From NCBI GenBank assembly GCA_016870395.1, contig VGBT01000005.1, positions 1 through 64,000 of the forward strand: a stretch of DNA of 64,000 nt. The letters run 5' to 3'. Made by a program: the position numbers and the translations under genes. This document shows positions 1 to 7,782 of this stretch, piece after piece. Within the stretch, counting starts at the first letter, position 1, and each line of letters opens with the position of its first letter. The stretch is from Actinomycetota bacterium. Lineage in GTDB: Bacteria; Actinomycetota; Acidimicrobiia; IMCC26256; JAENVU01. The notes below the pieces were generated by a model. It was not told the origin of the DNA. It made no database searches and saw nothing but the letters and a program-made list of their open reading frames with translations.

Positions 1-876
1 CCTCTCCTCACCGTGACGCATCGGGCGCATGAGGCCCTCCTGGATCACTGTGACCGCCAGCACGCCGTCGCGCCGGTAGATCTCGCCGAGCGCGATCCCG
101 CGCGCGCCGGAAGCCGACGGGCTGTGTTGGTGGTAGAGGAGCCACTCGTCGGCTCGGAAGGGCCGGTGGAACCACATCGCGTGATCGAGGCTCGCCACCA
201 TGAACTGCTCCTCGTGCCAGTTCGAGCCGTGCGGGAGCATCGCGGTGTCGAGAATCGTGAGGTCGGACGCGTACGCCACGATGCACACGTGCAGCAGCGG
301 ATCGTCGGGCAGGGTTCCGTTGGCGCGAATCCACACGTCCTGGTCCGCGGCGCGCGGCTTGGGGTCCAGCCAGGCCGGCATCTCTGTCGGCCGGGTGTCG
401 ATCGGGCGCTCGCGGGTGATCCACGCCACGACGTCCGGGTCGAAGCGGTCCAGGAACGGCTTCGCGCGCTCGTTGAACGTCGGCAGGGCCTCGGCGTCGG
501 GCACGTCGGGCATCGTGTCCTGGTGCTCGGGGCCGGGCTCGGCGACCTGGAACGACGCCTGGAGGTTGAAGATCGCACGACCGTGCTGGATCGCGACGAC
601 ACGCCGGGTGGTGAACGACCGCCCGTCACGGATGCGGTCGACCTCGTAGACGATCGGGGTGCTCGGATCGCCCGGCCGCAGGAAGTACGCGTGCAGCGAG
701 TGCAAATGCCGCGTCGCGTCGTCGACCGTGCGGCCGGCCGCGACCAGCGCCTGACCGGCGACCTGCCCTCCGAAGACGCGTTGCATCCGCTCGTCGGGGC
801 TCACCCCTCGGAAGAGGTTCACCTCCAGCGCCTCGAGGTCGAGCAGGGCGATGAGGTCGTCGAGCGCGTCGCTCAA
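1..876 (-). CDS. tesB: Acyl-CoA thioesterase II (TesB-like), 3' end cut by window edge
   Basis: I translated the minus strand by hand because the ORF track lists only shadows here. The open frame is 292 codons and has no stop before base 1, so the last residues are missing or just outside; family members are about 285-290 residues. The double hot-dog pattern is clear, with GGQVAGQAL near residue 40, then SLHAYFLRPGD and later LDHAMWFHRPFRADEWLLY. The family hydrolyses acyl-CoA to free acid and CoA. The start is TTG overlapping the stop of the phosphofructokinase gene (TTGA), so the two are translationally coupled. The TTG is inferred from the conserved N-terminus. Confidence 0.85.
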   Translation of the reverse strand, partial: MSDALDDLIALLDLEALEVNLFRGVSPDERMQRVFGGQVAGQALVAAGRTVDDATRHLHSLHAYFLRPGDPSTPIVYEVDRIRDGRSFTTRRVVAIQHGRAIFNLQASFQVAEPGPEHQDTMPDVPDAEALPTFNERAKPFLDRFDPDVVAWITRERPIDTRPTEMPAWLDPKPRAADQDVWIRANGTLPDDPLLHVCIVAYASDLTILDTAMLPHGSNWHEEQFMVASLDHAMWFHRPFRADEWLLYHQHSPSASGARGIALGEIYRRDGVLAVTVIQEGLMRPMRHGEER

Positions 877-1901
877 CCGAGGAACACCTCGGCGAGCGCG
901 TAGCGCTCCGGATCGACGAGCTTCAGCCCGCCGACGCCGGCCTCGATCGGGACGCGCACGATGCGGTCGCACTGCAACGCGACCATCGTCGCGAAGTCGC
1001 CGTCGTGCGCCGCGTCCGCCGCCTCGACACCGAAGCGCGAGGCGAGGATGCGGTCGAACGCGGTCGGCGTCCCCCCGCGCAGGACGTGGCCGAGGATGGT
1101 GGTGCGCGTGTCGAAGCCGGTTCGGGCCCGGATCTCGTCGGCGACCCGGCCGCCGATGCCACCGAGTCGTACGTGACCGAACTCGTCGATCTCCCCCGAC
1201 AGGAGCGTCATCGTCCCCTCGACCGGCGTGGCGCCCTCGGCGACGACCACGATCGACGCGTTCTCGCCGCGCGCGTGGCGGGCCTCGAGCCTGTCGCAGA
1301 GCGCTCCGACGTCGAAGGACCGCTCGGGGATCAGGATCGCGTTCGCGCCGCCCGCGAGGCCGGAGTGCAAGGCGACCCAGCCGGCATGCCGCCCCATGAC
1401 CTCGACCACCATGACCCGGTCGTGGCTCTCGGCGGTGGTGTGCAACCGATCGATCGCGTCGACCGCGGTCTGCACGGCGGTGTCGAACCCGAACGTGACC
1501 TCCGTGGCGGAGAGGTCGTTGTCGATCGTCTTGGGCACCCCGACGGCCCGCACTCCCTCTGCGCCGAGCTTGCGCGCGACGCCCAGGGTGTCCTCACCGC
1601 CGATGGCGATCAGCGCGTCGATCGCCTCGCGCTGCAACGTCCGGAGCACCCGCTCGACGCCGCCCTCGGTCTTGTACGGGTTCGTGCGTGACGAGCCGAG
1701 GATCGTGCCGCCACGCGGCAGCGTGCCGCGCACCGCCGCGCGGTCCAGCGACACCGTGGCGCCCTCGATCAACCCGCGCCAGCCGTAACGGAACCCGATG
1801 ACGGTGTGATCGAGCCCGGTGTCGGCTCGGCGAACGATGGCCCGAAGCACCGCGTTGAGACCCGGGCAGTCGCCGCCGCCGGTGAGCACGCCGATCCGCA
1901 T
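873..1901 (-). CDS. pfkA: 6-phosphofructokinase, group III, predicted PPi-dependent
   Basis: This 342-residue enzyme phosphorylates fructose 6-phosphate. It has the family N-terminus GVLTGGGDCPGLN, the catalytic PKTIDNDL motif and a VEVMGRHAGW segment. At the donor-selecting positions it carries Asp104 (GGEDTLG) and Lys124 (PKTIDND). In this family Gly104 marks ATP enzymes, while Asp104 with Lys124 marks pyrophosphate enzymes such as that of Amycolatopsis methanolica. I therefore predict a reversible PPi-PFK (pfp type). It lies upstream of tesB with overlapping stop/start codons. glpX, the gluconeogenic bisphosphatase, lies 19 kb away. Confidence 0.92.
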   Translation of the reverse strand: MRIGVLTGGGDCPGLNAVLRAIVRRADTGLDHTVIGFRYGWRGLIEGATVSLDRAAVRGTLPRGGTILGSSRTNPYKTEGGVERVLRTLQREAIDALIAIGGEDTLGVARKLGAEGVRAVGVPKTIDNDLSATEVTFGFDTAVQTAVDAIDRLHTTAESHDRVMVVEVMGRHAGWVALHSGLAGGANAILIPERSFDVGALCDRLEARHARGENASIVVVAEGATPVEGTMTLLSGEIDEFGHVRLGGIGGRVADEIRARTGFDTRTTILGHVLRGGTPTAFDRILASRFGVEAADAAHDGDFATMVALQCDRIVRVPIEAGVGGLKLVDPERYALAEVFLG

Positions 1902-1924
1902 CCGGAGATCTTCTCACCCGCGGG

Positions 1925-1930
1925 TAGCCT
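1925..1930 (+). promoter_or_regulatory. -10-like TAGCCT, leaderless type
   Basis: The hexamer ends 7 bases before the ATG at 1938. That distance would put the transcript start at or next to the start codon. No Shine-Dalgarno sequence is visible. Confidence 0.45.
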
Positions 1931-1937
1931 CCGCCCG

Positions 1938-2330
1938 ATGAGCGCACGCAGGCGGGTCGCCGCGGCGATGGCCGACCGGCTCGCGCCGGGAGAGAAGGTG
2001 CTCGCCGGCGGGTTCGCCTGGATCGCGCGGCCGCGCCCAAAGGTTCCGCTGTGGCTCCTCGCCCGCCGCCCGCACTTCCTCGGGCTCACCGACCGGCGCG
2101 TGCTCGTGTGGGCCAAGCCGCGCAAACGGACGCCGCTCGCCGAGCAGCACCTCGTGCTGGATGCCCCGTACGCCGACGTGTCGCTCGACGGAGTACGCAC
2201 CCTCACGCCGATGCTCCAGGTTCGGTTCAGCCACACCGGCGACGACCTCGTCGCCGAGGTTCGGCCGCGCGATCGGCGTTTCGGCCACCGCCTCGCCGAG
2301 CAGCTGCGCGCCGCGGCCGCGCCGGCATAG
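1938..2330 (+). CDS. Small unknown basic protein, possible PH-like fold
   Basis: This is a 130-residue protein with no family I can name. It is rich in Arg and alternates short beta-like stretches (RRVLVWAKP, VSLDGVRTL, MLQVRFSHTGDDL), which resembles bacterial PH-like domains; that resemblance is only an impression. I start it at ATG 1938 rather than the track's 1806 because a TAGCCT hexamer sits 7 bases upstream and because the longer form would run antisense through the phosphofructokinase start. It ends 2 bases before glycerol kinase, so the two are probably co-transcribed. Confidence 0.6.
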   Translation: MSARRRVAAAMADRLAPGEKVLAGGFAWIARPRPKVPLWLLARRPHFLGLTDRRVLVWAKPRKRTPLAEQHLVLDAPYADVSLDGVRTLTPMLQVRFSHTGDDLVAEVRPRDRRFGHRLAEQLRAAAAPA

Positions 2331-2332
2331 CC

Positions 2333-3811
2333 ATGGCCGTCGTCCTGGGCATCGACGCGGGCACGACGGGCGTGCGGACGTTCGCGATCGGCGAGGACGG
2401 GGTGCCCAGGCGCAGCACCTACCGGGAGTTCCCCCAGCACTTCCCCCGACCCGGCTGGGTGGAGCACGACGCCGAGGAGATCTGGGCCGCCACGCTCACG
2501 ACGCTCGGGGAGACGGCCCGGGCCACCGAGGCGGCCGGGGAGTCGGTGGCCGCGATCGGCATCACCAACCAGCGGGAGACGACGGTGGTGTGGAGCCGCG
2601 CCACCGGTCGGCCCCTCCACCGGGCGATCGTCTGGCAGGACCGGCGCACCGCCCCACGCTGTGACGAGCTGCGCGAGCAGGGGCTCGAGCCGCTCGTGCG
2701 GGAGCGCACCGGGCTCGTGCTCGACCCCTACTTCTCGGGCACCAAGCTCGCCTGGCTCCTCACCGAGGGCGGAGTGCCGACGACGCCCGACCTGGCCTTC
2801 GGCACGATCGACACGTGGCTGCTGTGGAAGCTCACCGGGGGACGCGAGCACGCGACCGAGCCGTCGAACGCGAGCCGGACGCTCTGCTTCGACATCGGCC
2901 CGCTCCAATGGTCCGAGGAGCTCTGCGGGCTCCTCGGCATCCCGATGGGGGCGCTGCCCGAGGTTCGCCCGAGCAGCGGTCGCTTCGGCATCACCGACCC
3001 CGACGCGGCTGCCGGGCTCTCGGTTCCGGTGAGCGGGATCGCGGGCGACCAGCAGGCGGCGCTGTTCGGCCAGGCGTGCTTCGAGCCGGGAATGGCCAAG
3101 AACACCTACGGGACCGGTTCGTTCGTGCTCGTCAACCTCGGCTCGACCTTGCCGGCGCCCGCGCCCGGGCTCCTCACCAGCGTCGCCTGGCAGATCGGAG
3201 ACTCCCTGACGTACGCGATGGAGGGCTCGATCTTCGTGACCGGCGCGGCGATCCAGTGGTTGCGCGACGAGCTCGGGATCATCCGCCAGGCGTCCGAGGT
3301 GGGACCCCTCGCCGAGAGCGTCCCCGATGCCGGCGGGGTCGTCTTCGTTCCGGCCTTCACCGGGCTCGGCTCCCCCGAGTGGGATCCGTACGCGCGCGGC
3401 ACCATCCTCGGCCTCACCCGCGGCAGCGGCCGCGCGCAGCTGGCTCGCGCGGCCGTCGAAGCGATGGCGTACCAGACCTACGACGTCGTCGACGCGGTGC
3501 GCGCGGCCACGGGCACCCCGCTCGCCGAGCTGCGCGTCGACGGCGGCGCGAGCGCCATGGACCTCCTGTGCCAGCTCCAGGCCGACCTCCTCGACGTCCC
3601 GGTCCGGCGACCCGCGGTCGCCGAGACCACCGTCGTCGGGGCGGCCTACCTCGCAGGGATCGCCGAAGGTGTGTGGTCGAGCCCGGCAGAGGCGGCGGCG
3701 AGCTGGCGCGAGGCGGCCGCGTTCACCCCCGCGATGGAGCGGGCCGAGGTCGACGCGCGGGTCACGCAATGGCGACGCGCGGTGGAACGTGCTCGCGGCT
3801 GGGCAGACTGA
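2333..3811 (+). CDS. glpK: Glycerol kinase
   Basis: This 492-residue FGGY-family kinase converts glycerol to glycerol 3-phosphate with ATP. It shows the phosphate-binding start VLGIDAGTTGVRTF, GITNQRETTVVW, IVWQDRRT, DPYFSGTKLAWLL, GTIDTWLLWKLTGG and the C-terminal ATP-site segment LRVDGGASAMDLLCQ. Length and motif order match full glycerol kinases. I chose ATG 2333 because the glycine-rich N-terminus begins there; the track's longer ORF reads through the upstream gene. PlsC, which acts downstream of glycerol 3-phosphate in phospholipid synthesis, is convergent next door. Confidence 0.93.
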   Translation: MAVVLGIDAGTTGVRTFAIGEDGVPRRSTYREFPQHFPRPGWVEHDAEEIWAATLTTLGETARATEAAGESVAAIGITNQRETTVVWSRATGRPLHRAIVWQDRRTAPRCDELREQGLEPLVRERTGLVLDPYFSGTKLAWLLTEGGVPTTPDLAFGTIDTWLLWKLTGGREHATEPSNASRTLCFDIGPLQWSEELCGLLGIPMGALPEVRPSSGRFGITDPDAAAGLSVPVSGIAGDQQAALFGQACFEPGMAKNTYGTGSFVLVNLGSTLPAPAPGLLTSVAWQIGDSLTYAMEGSIFVTGAAIQWLRDELGIIRQASEVGPLAESVPDAGGVVFVPAFTGLGSPEWDPYARGTILGLTRGSGRAQLARAAVEAMAYQTYDVVDAVRAATGTPLAELRVDGGASAMDLLCQLQADLLDVPVRRPAVAETTVVGAAYLAGIAEGVWSSPAEAAASWREAAAFTPAMERAEVDARVTQWRRAVERARGWAD

Positions 3812-3862
3812 GGCCGCTGCTCAGTCTCGGATCACCGGGAGTCCGGGCCGCTCAGCGAGGTG

Positions 3863-4582
3863 TCATGACGCGACGCGCTCGAGCGTGGCGATCGTCGCGG
3901 CGGGTGCCGGGATGTCGTGCGCGCCGGCGTCCGCCTCCTTCTTCGTCGCATAGGTGTCGACGTAGGTGTAGCCCGAGAGCTCTGTGATCTCGTACATCAG
4001 CTCGTCGGTGATCTGGCGCAGCACCAGACCGTCGTCGGCACACGCCGCGGAGCGCGTGACGTCCATCGGCGCGCCGAACCGGACCGAGACCGTGCGGAAC
4101 AGGCGTGGGAGCTTGGCGTCGGTCGGCTGGCACTTGTCGGTCCCCACCAGACCGATGGGCACGATCGGCGCACCGGTGGCGAGTGCGAGGCGCGCGACCC
4201 CCGTGTGCCCCCGGTGGAGGTACCCGTCGCGTGTACGGGTGCCCTCCGGGTAGATGCCGAACACCCCACCGGTGCGCAAGACCTCGGTCGCCGCCGCGAG
4301 CGCACCTTCCGACGCGCTGCCACCGTCGCGCCGGATCGGGATCTGGCCGAGGGCGCGGAAGAACCATGCGGTCTTCGGGTCGTCGAAGTACTCGGCCTTG
4401 GCGACGAAGGTGACACGCCGGCGCACGACCAGCGGGACGAAGATCGAGTCGAGGAACGACCGGTGGTTCGCGGCCAGGATCACGGGCCCGTCGCCGGGCA
4501 GATGCTCGCGGCCCTCGACCTGGACGCGGTACGCAACGCGCAGGATCGGAGTGAGGATCAGCTTGAGGATCCAGTAGGCCAC
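3863..4582 (-). CDS. plsC: 1-acyl-sn-glycerol-3-phosphate acyltransferase (PlsC family)
   Basis: This 239-residue membrane-associated acyltransferase should convert lysophosphatidate to phosphatidate. The HX4D motif appears as NHRSFLD near residue 40 and the substrate-binding motif as YPEGTR near residue 119. An N-terminal hydrophobic stretch (YWILKLILTPILRVAY) would anchor it to the membrane. The start is GTG at 4582, preceded by a GAGGA ribosome-binding site. It converges on glycerol kinase and diverges from the TetR gene. Related LPLAT proteins sometimes use other acyl acceptors, so the exact substrate is inferred. Confidence 0.87.
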   Translation of the reverse strand: MAYWILKLILTPILRVAYRVQVEGREHLPGDGPVILAANHRSFLDSIFVPLVVRRRVTFVAKAEYFDDPKTAWFFRALGQIPIRRDGGSASEGALAAATEVLRTGGVFGIYPEGTRTRDGYLHRGHTGVARLALATGAPIVPIGLVGTDKCQPTDAKLPRLFRTVSVRFGAPMDVTRSAACADDGLVLRQITDELMYEITELSGYTYVDTYATKKEADAGAHDIPAPAATIATLERVAS

Positions 4583-4664
4583 GGTGCGTCCTCGCTCGAC
4601 AGCTGCCCGCGCAGCCTAAGCGGCGCGATCTCAGAGCGCCGCCCGGTCATCGGCCGCGCGCCTT

Positions 4665-4682
4665 CTTGACCACCTGGTCAAG
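4665..4682 (+). promoter_or_regulatory. 18-bp inverted repeat, likely TetR operator
   Basis: The sequence is CTTGACCA-CC-TGGTCAAG, two perfect 8-base arms, centred 27 bases before the TetR ATG and in the divergent plsC/tetR gap. It contains the TTGACC that would serve as the -35 box of the tetR promoter. A bound repressor would therefore block its own transcription. Confidence 0.6.
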
Positions 4683-4694
4683 CCCCCGTACGTT
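4667..4694 (+). promoter_or_regulatory. tetR promoter (TTGACC - 16 bp - TACGTT)
   Basis: The -35 is TTGACC at 4667-4672 and the -10 is TACGTT at 4689-4694, with 16 bases between them. The ATG at 4701 begins 6 bases after the -10, which implies a leaderless transcript. Confidence 0.5.
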
Positions 4695-4700
4695 GCGGGC

Positions 4701-5363
4701 ATGGAGCGCAGACTGACCCAGCGAGGTCGTGACCGGCGCCGCCAGCTGCTGCGCGAGGCCACGAGGCTGTTCTCGAAACAGGGCTACCACCCGACGTCGG
4801 TCACCGACATCGTCGTCGCGCTCGGTGTGGGCAAGGGCGTCTTCTACTGGTACTTCCCGAGCAAGGACGCGCTGCTCGTCGAGATCCTGCGCAGCGCGCA
4901 CCAGGACCTGCGTCGCCGCCAGCAGGCCGCGATCGGCGACGAGCCCGACCCGATCCGTCGCATCGAGCTCGGGATCCGCGCGTCGATGGAGTGGTTCGCC
5001 GAGCACCGCGGCTCGTTCAACCTGTTCCAGTTCGCCGCGACCGAGGAACGCTTCGCGCCGGTGCTGCGGCGCAACCAGGAGGTCGCGATCGCGGACACCG
5101 TGCGCCACGTGAAGGAGGGGATCGTCGAGGGCCGGATCGCCGACCAGGATCCCGAGGTGCTCGCCCACGCCGTCGTCGGCGTGACCGAGCGGCTCGCGCA
5201 GGCGTACCTGCTCGAGCGCGACGAGCCGGTCGAGCGCGTCTCCGACGCGGCTGTTACCTTCTGCCTGCGTGGCCTGTGCGGAGAGGCTCAGCCCCGACCA
5301 GATAGCCTGGATCTCGGATCTCACAGCCGCCGGGGCAGACGCCCGAGTCTGGAGGCCCTGTGA
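4701..5363 (+). CDS. TetR/AcrR-family transcriptional regulator
   Basis: This is a 220-residue repressor-type protein. The N-terminal helix-turn-helix is clear: REATRLFSKQGYHPTS, then the recognition helix in VALGVGKGVFYWYFPSKDALL (residues about 18-60). The remaining residues form the usual helical ligand domain, whose ligand I cannot infer. An 18-bp palindrome overlaps its promoter, which suggests autoregulation and perhaps control of the divergent plsC. The last 25 residues are Arg/Ser-rich and look less domain-like. It is transcribed toward a doubtful 102-residue ORF. Confidence 0.88.
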   Translation: MERRLTQRGRDRRRQLLREATRLFSKQGYHPTSVTDIVVALGVGKGVFYWYFPSKDALLVEILRSAHQDLRRRQQAAIGDEPDPIRRIELGIRASMEWFAEHRGSFNLFQFAATEERFAPVLRRNQEVAIADTVRHVKEGIVEGRIADQDPEVLAHAVVGVTERLAQAYLLERDEPVERVSDAAVTFCLRGLCGEAQPRPDSLDLGSHSRRGRRPSLEAL

Positions 5364-5408
5364 CATGAACGAGATCACCGAACGACTCAGACGGCGCTCC
5401 GGTGACCC

Positions 5409-5717
5409 ATGAGCATCCACCGCGAGTACCGGCTCCCGGAGTACCCGCCGCTCGACGAACTCACCATGCACTTCGAGTTGACACCGATCCGGTGCACCGT
5501 CAGCTTCGACGGTCACATCCGGATCCGATGTGACAGCGGCGTGCGCCACCGCGTCCCCACACTCCGTCGCTTCGACATCACCTACGATGGCGTGACGAAA
5601 CAACAACTCGACCTTGTCGAGGGTGTGATCTGCGAGGATCCGGAGGGGGCATATGTTGCCGGCCACTGGGCCCGTAATGGAAGTGTGTCGATGTTGCTTC
5701 TGGGGCGTTTGCTCTAG
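5409..5717 (+). CDS. Hypothetical protein, 102 residues (uncertain)
   Basis: I do not recognise this ORF. It has a mixed, protein-like composition (DELTMHFELTPIRCTVSF, TLRRFDITYDGV) without the Arg/Pro runs of the shadow frames, and the DNA is slightly less GC-rich than its surroundings. A 15-residue ORF (5365-5412) ends by overlapping its ATG (ATGA), which could couple translation. It could also be a relic or a chance frame. Confidence 0.35.
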   Translation: MSIHREYRLPEYPPLDELTMHFELTPIRCTVSFDGHIRIRCDSGVRHRVPTLRRFDITYDGVTKQQLDLVEGVICEDPEGAYVAGHWARNGSVSMLLLGRLL

Positions 5718-5818
5718 GTGTGAGGGATGGGAGCTCGTCGGGCGCACGAATGACACGCGGCGCGCGCTCACCGTGGGATTCCGGCGCGATCGCGCTCGTA
5801 TTCGTGGTCACCTCGCGG

Positions 5819-5824
5819 TAGGGT
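5819..5824 (+). promoter_or_regulatory. -10-like TAGGGT before the GH26-like gene
   Basis: The hexamer lies 10 bases before the ATG at 5835, allowing at most a leader of a few bases. No ribosome-binding site is seen. Confidence 0.3.
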
Positions 5825-5834
5825 CTGGCCGCCG

Positions 5835-7385
5835 ATGCGCTCCACACTGATTCGTCTCGTCATCGTCTCCGCGCTCGTCGCGGGAGCCGCCGTCGCCGCC
5901 GGTGGTCCCGCCGACCGTGAGAACCGGGCCGACGCGGCCACCGACCCGTGGGCACATCCGTTCGCGAACCACGACGGCGTGCTCTTCGGTGCCTGGATCA
6001 AACGCGACTACAACTCCGAGTCGAAGATCAAGGCGGCGATCACCCAACGCGAGACCGCGATCGGTCGCAAGCTCGCGATCGACCACCACTTCTACACGTT
6101 CTCCACGACGTTCCCGTCGTGGCGCGAGCCCTGGGACATCGTCAACGGGCGCATCCCCATGATCTCCTGGAACGGCACCGACACCTCCCAGATCGTCAAC
6201 GGCTCGAAGGACAGCCTGATCCGCACCCGTGCCCGAGCGGTGAAGGCGCTCAACGCGCCCGTGTTCCTCCGCTTCTTCTGGGAGCCGGAGAACAAGCTGA
6301 GCTTGATCAGCAGCCCGACCGAGTACATCAACGCCTGGCGGCGCGTGCGCAGCCTGTTCGACGCCGAGGGCGCCACCAACGTGGTCTGGCAGTGGTGCGG
6401 CACCGCGTGGGGCATGCGGCCCGGCGGGCCCGAGTTCAAGTACTACCCGGGTGACGCCTACGTCGACTGGGTGTGCACCGACGGCTACAACTGGGCGCCC
6501 GGCCAGGCCGGTGCCACGTGGCAAAGCTTCGCCTGGATCATGAAGGGGGCGCATGACTTCTCGGTCGCGCACAATAAGCCGATGATCGTCGGCGAGTTCG
6601 GTGTGCAGGAGCGCAACCCCGGCGAGAAGGCCGCGTGGATGGCCGACGCGCAAGCAGCGATCAAGACGTCGTTCCCCAACATCAAGGCCATCGTCTACTT
6701 CGACGAGGACCGGCTCTACGACTGGCGGGTGGACACGACCACGTCGTCGTACAACGCGTACAAGGCGTGGATGGCGGATTTGTTCTACAACCCGGATCCC
6801 GGGAGCGGCTCCGCGCAGCCCCCGCCGAAGGTGTTGCTCTCCGACGACTTCGAGGACGCCACCATCACCGACTGGACCCAATCGGGTGCGACGGTGGTGA
6901 CCGACGGGACCGGCAAGGCGTTGAAGCTGCGCTCGACCGGCACCGCCGTATGGGCGCGCCACGCGCTCGCCGAACCGACAGCCGATATCAATGCAAGTTT
7001 CAAGCCTCGCCGCGGGACCGACGTCGTCCAGAGCGGCAGCGTGTCGCTGCTGACCGTGCGCAACACCGCGGGCACACGGCTCATCCGCGTCATCACCGCC
7101 GACGACGGCCGGATCGGCCTGGAGAACGTGCTGACCGGCGAGCAGAAGCTGTTCGCGGCCACGCTGTGGCCCGGAAGCCCCAACGTGATGCTCAAGGTCG
7201 TGATCGCGGGAAAGAGCAGCCGGGCCCGCTTGTACCTCAACGGACACGAGCTGCCGCTGGCTTTGACGCAGCCCGACCTCGGAACCCTCCCGGTCGCCGA
7301 CATCGAGCTCGGCGAGAGGAACGTCTCGTCACCGGTGAAGAAGTACTCGCTGCTCTACGACAGCGTGGAGATCATGGCCGCCTGA
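5835..7385 (+). CDS. Secreted GH26-like glycoside hydrolase with C-terminal beta-sandwich domain
   Basis: This 516-residue exported protein has an N-terminal signal sequence (hydrophobic VIVSALVAGAAVAAGG, then a polar AD-rich stretch). Residues about 40-315 resemble GH26 endo-mannanases. The likely acid/base Glu is in RFFWEPEN, aromatic substrate-site residues follow (VVWQWCG, DGYNW), and the likely nucleophile is in MIVGEFGV. After a short linker (GSGSAQPPP) a second domain of about 180 residues starts at LLSDDFEDATITDW, which looks like a lectin-like or LamG-type jelly roll. Family members cut beta-mannan or related glucans outside the cell; the substrate here is unproven. An IS3 element sits 32 bases downstream. 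Confidence 0.75.
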   Translation: MRSTLIRLVIVSALVAGAAVAAGGPADRENRADAATDPWAHPFANHDGVLFGAWIKRDYNSESKIKAAITQRETAIGRKLAIDHHFYTFSTTFPSWREPWDIVNGRIPMISWNGTDTSQIVNGSKDSLIRTRARAVKALNAPVFLRFFWEPENKLSLISSPTEYINAWRRVRSLFDAEGATNVVWQWCGTAWGMRPGGPEFKYYPGDAYVDWVCTDGYNWAPGQAGATWQSFAWIMKGAHDFSVAHNKPMIVGEFGVQERNPGEKAAWMADAQAAIKTSFPNIKAIVYFDEDRLYDWRVDTTTSSYNAYKAWMADLFYNPDPGSGSAQPPPKVLLSDDFEDATITDWTQSGATVVTDGTGKALKLRSTGTAVWARHALAEPTADINASFKPRRGTDVVQSGSVSLLTVRNTAGTRLIRVITADDGRIGLENVLTGEQKLFAATLWPGSPNVMLKVVIAGKSSRARLYLNGHELPLALTQPDLGTLPVADIELGERNVSSPVKKYSLLYDSVEIMAA

Positions 7386-7417
7386 GATGCGCCAAACGGA
7401 CTCGGCGGACCTGGGTC

Positions 7418-7437
7418 TGCCGCGTGATCCGGTGACA
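7418..7437 (+). repeat. IS left inverted repeat
   Basis: This is the 20-base left end of the IS3 element and matches the right end without mismatch. Base 7417 also pairs with 8682, but those bases belong to the GTC target duplication. Confidence 0.9.
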
Positions 7438-7481
7438 TCTGATCTGTGGTGCCGAGAGGTGCCGCTGGAAGGATGGTCACC

Positions 7482-7782
7482 ATGCCCAGGCCCTATCCCC
7501 GTGAGTTCCGTGAAGACGTGATCCGAGTTGCCCGCAGCCGGGAGCCCGGCACCCGGCACCCGGTTGCGTGACATCGCCGCCGATTTCGGGATCTCCGAGT
7601 CGTGCCTCAACAACTGGCTCAAGCGAGCGGATATCGAGGACGGCATCCAGCCCGGCGTTACCGACGACGAACGCGCGGAGAACCGTGCCCTGCGGCGACG
7701 GTTGCGCCTCGTCGAGCAGGAGAACGAGGTGCTGCGCCGCGCCGCGGCGTATCTGTCCCAGGCGAACTTGCCGGGAAAATGA
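7482..7782 (+). pseudogene. IS3 transposase OrfA, frameshifted by a 7-bp duplication
   Basis: OrfA is the DNA-binding partner of IS3 transposases. From ATG 7482 the frame reads PRPYPREFREDVIRVARSREPG and then hits a stop, because GGCACCC is duplicated in tandem (7548-7554 and 7555-7561). Removing one copy restores a 97-residue OrfA with the helix-turn-helix RLRDIAADFGISESCLNNWL and a C-terminal leucine-rich coiled coil (RRLRLVEQENEVLRR). The track's 84-residue ORF is only the second part. Its stop overlaps the orfB ATG (ATGA), so coupling survives. Confidence 0.85.

Noticed and set aside
1769-3769. A 666-residue minus-strand ORF
   Set aside because: Antisense to glycerol kinase; composition is that of a shadow frame.
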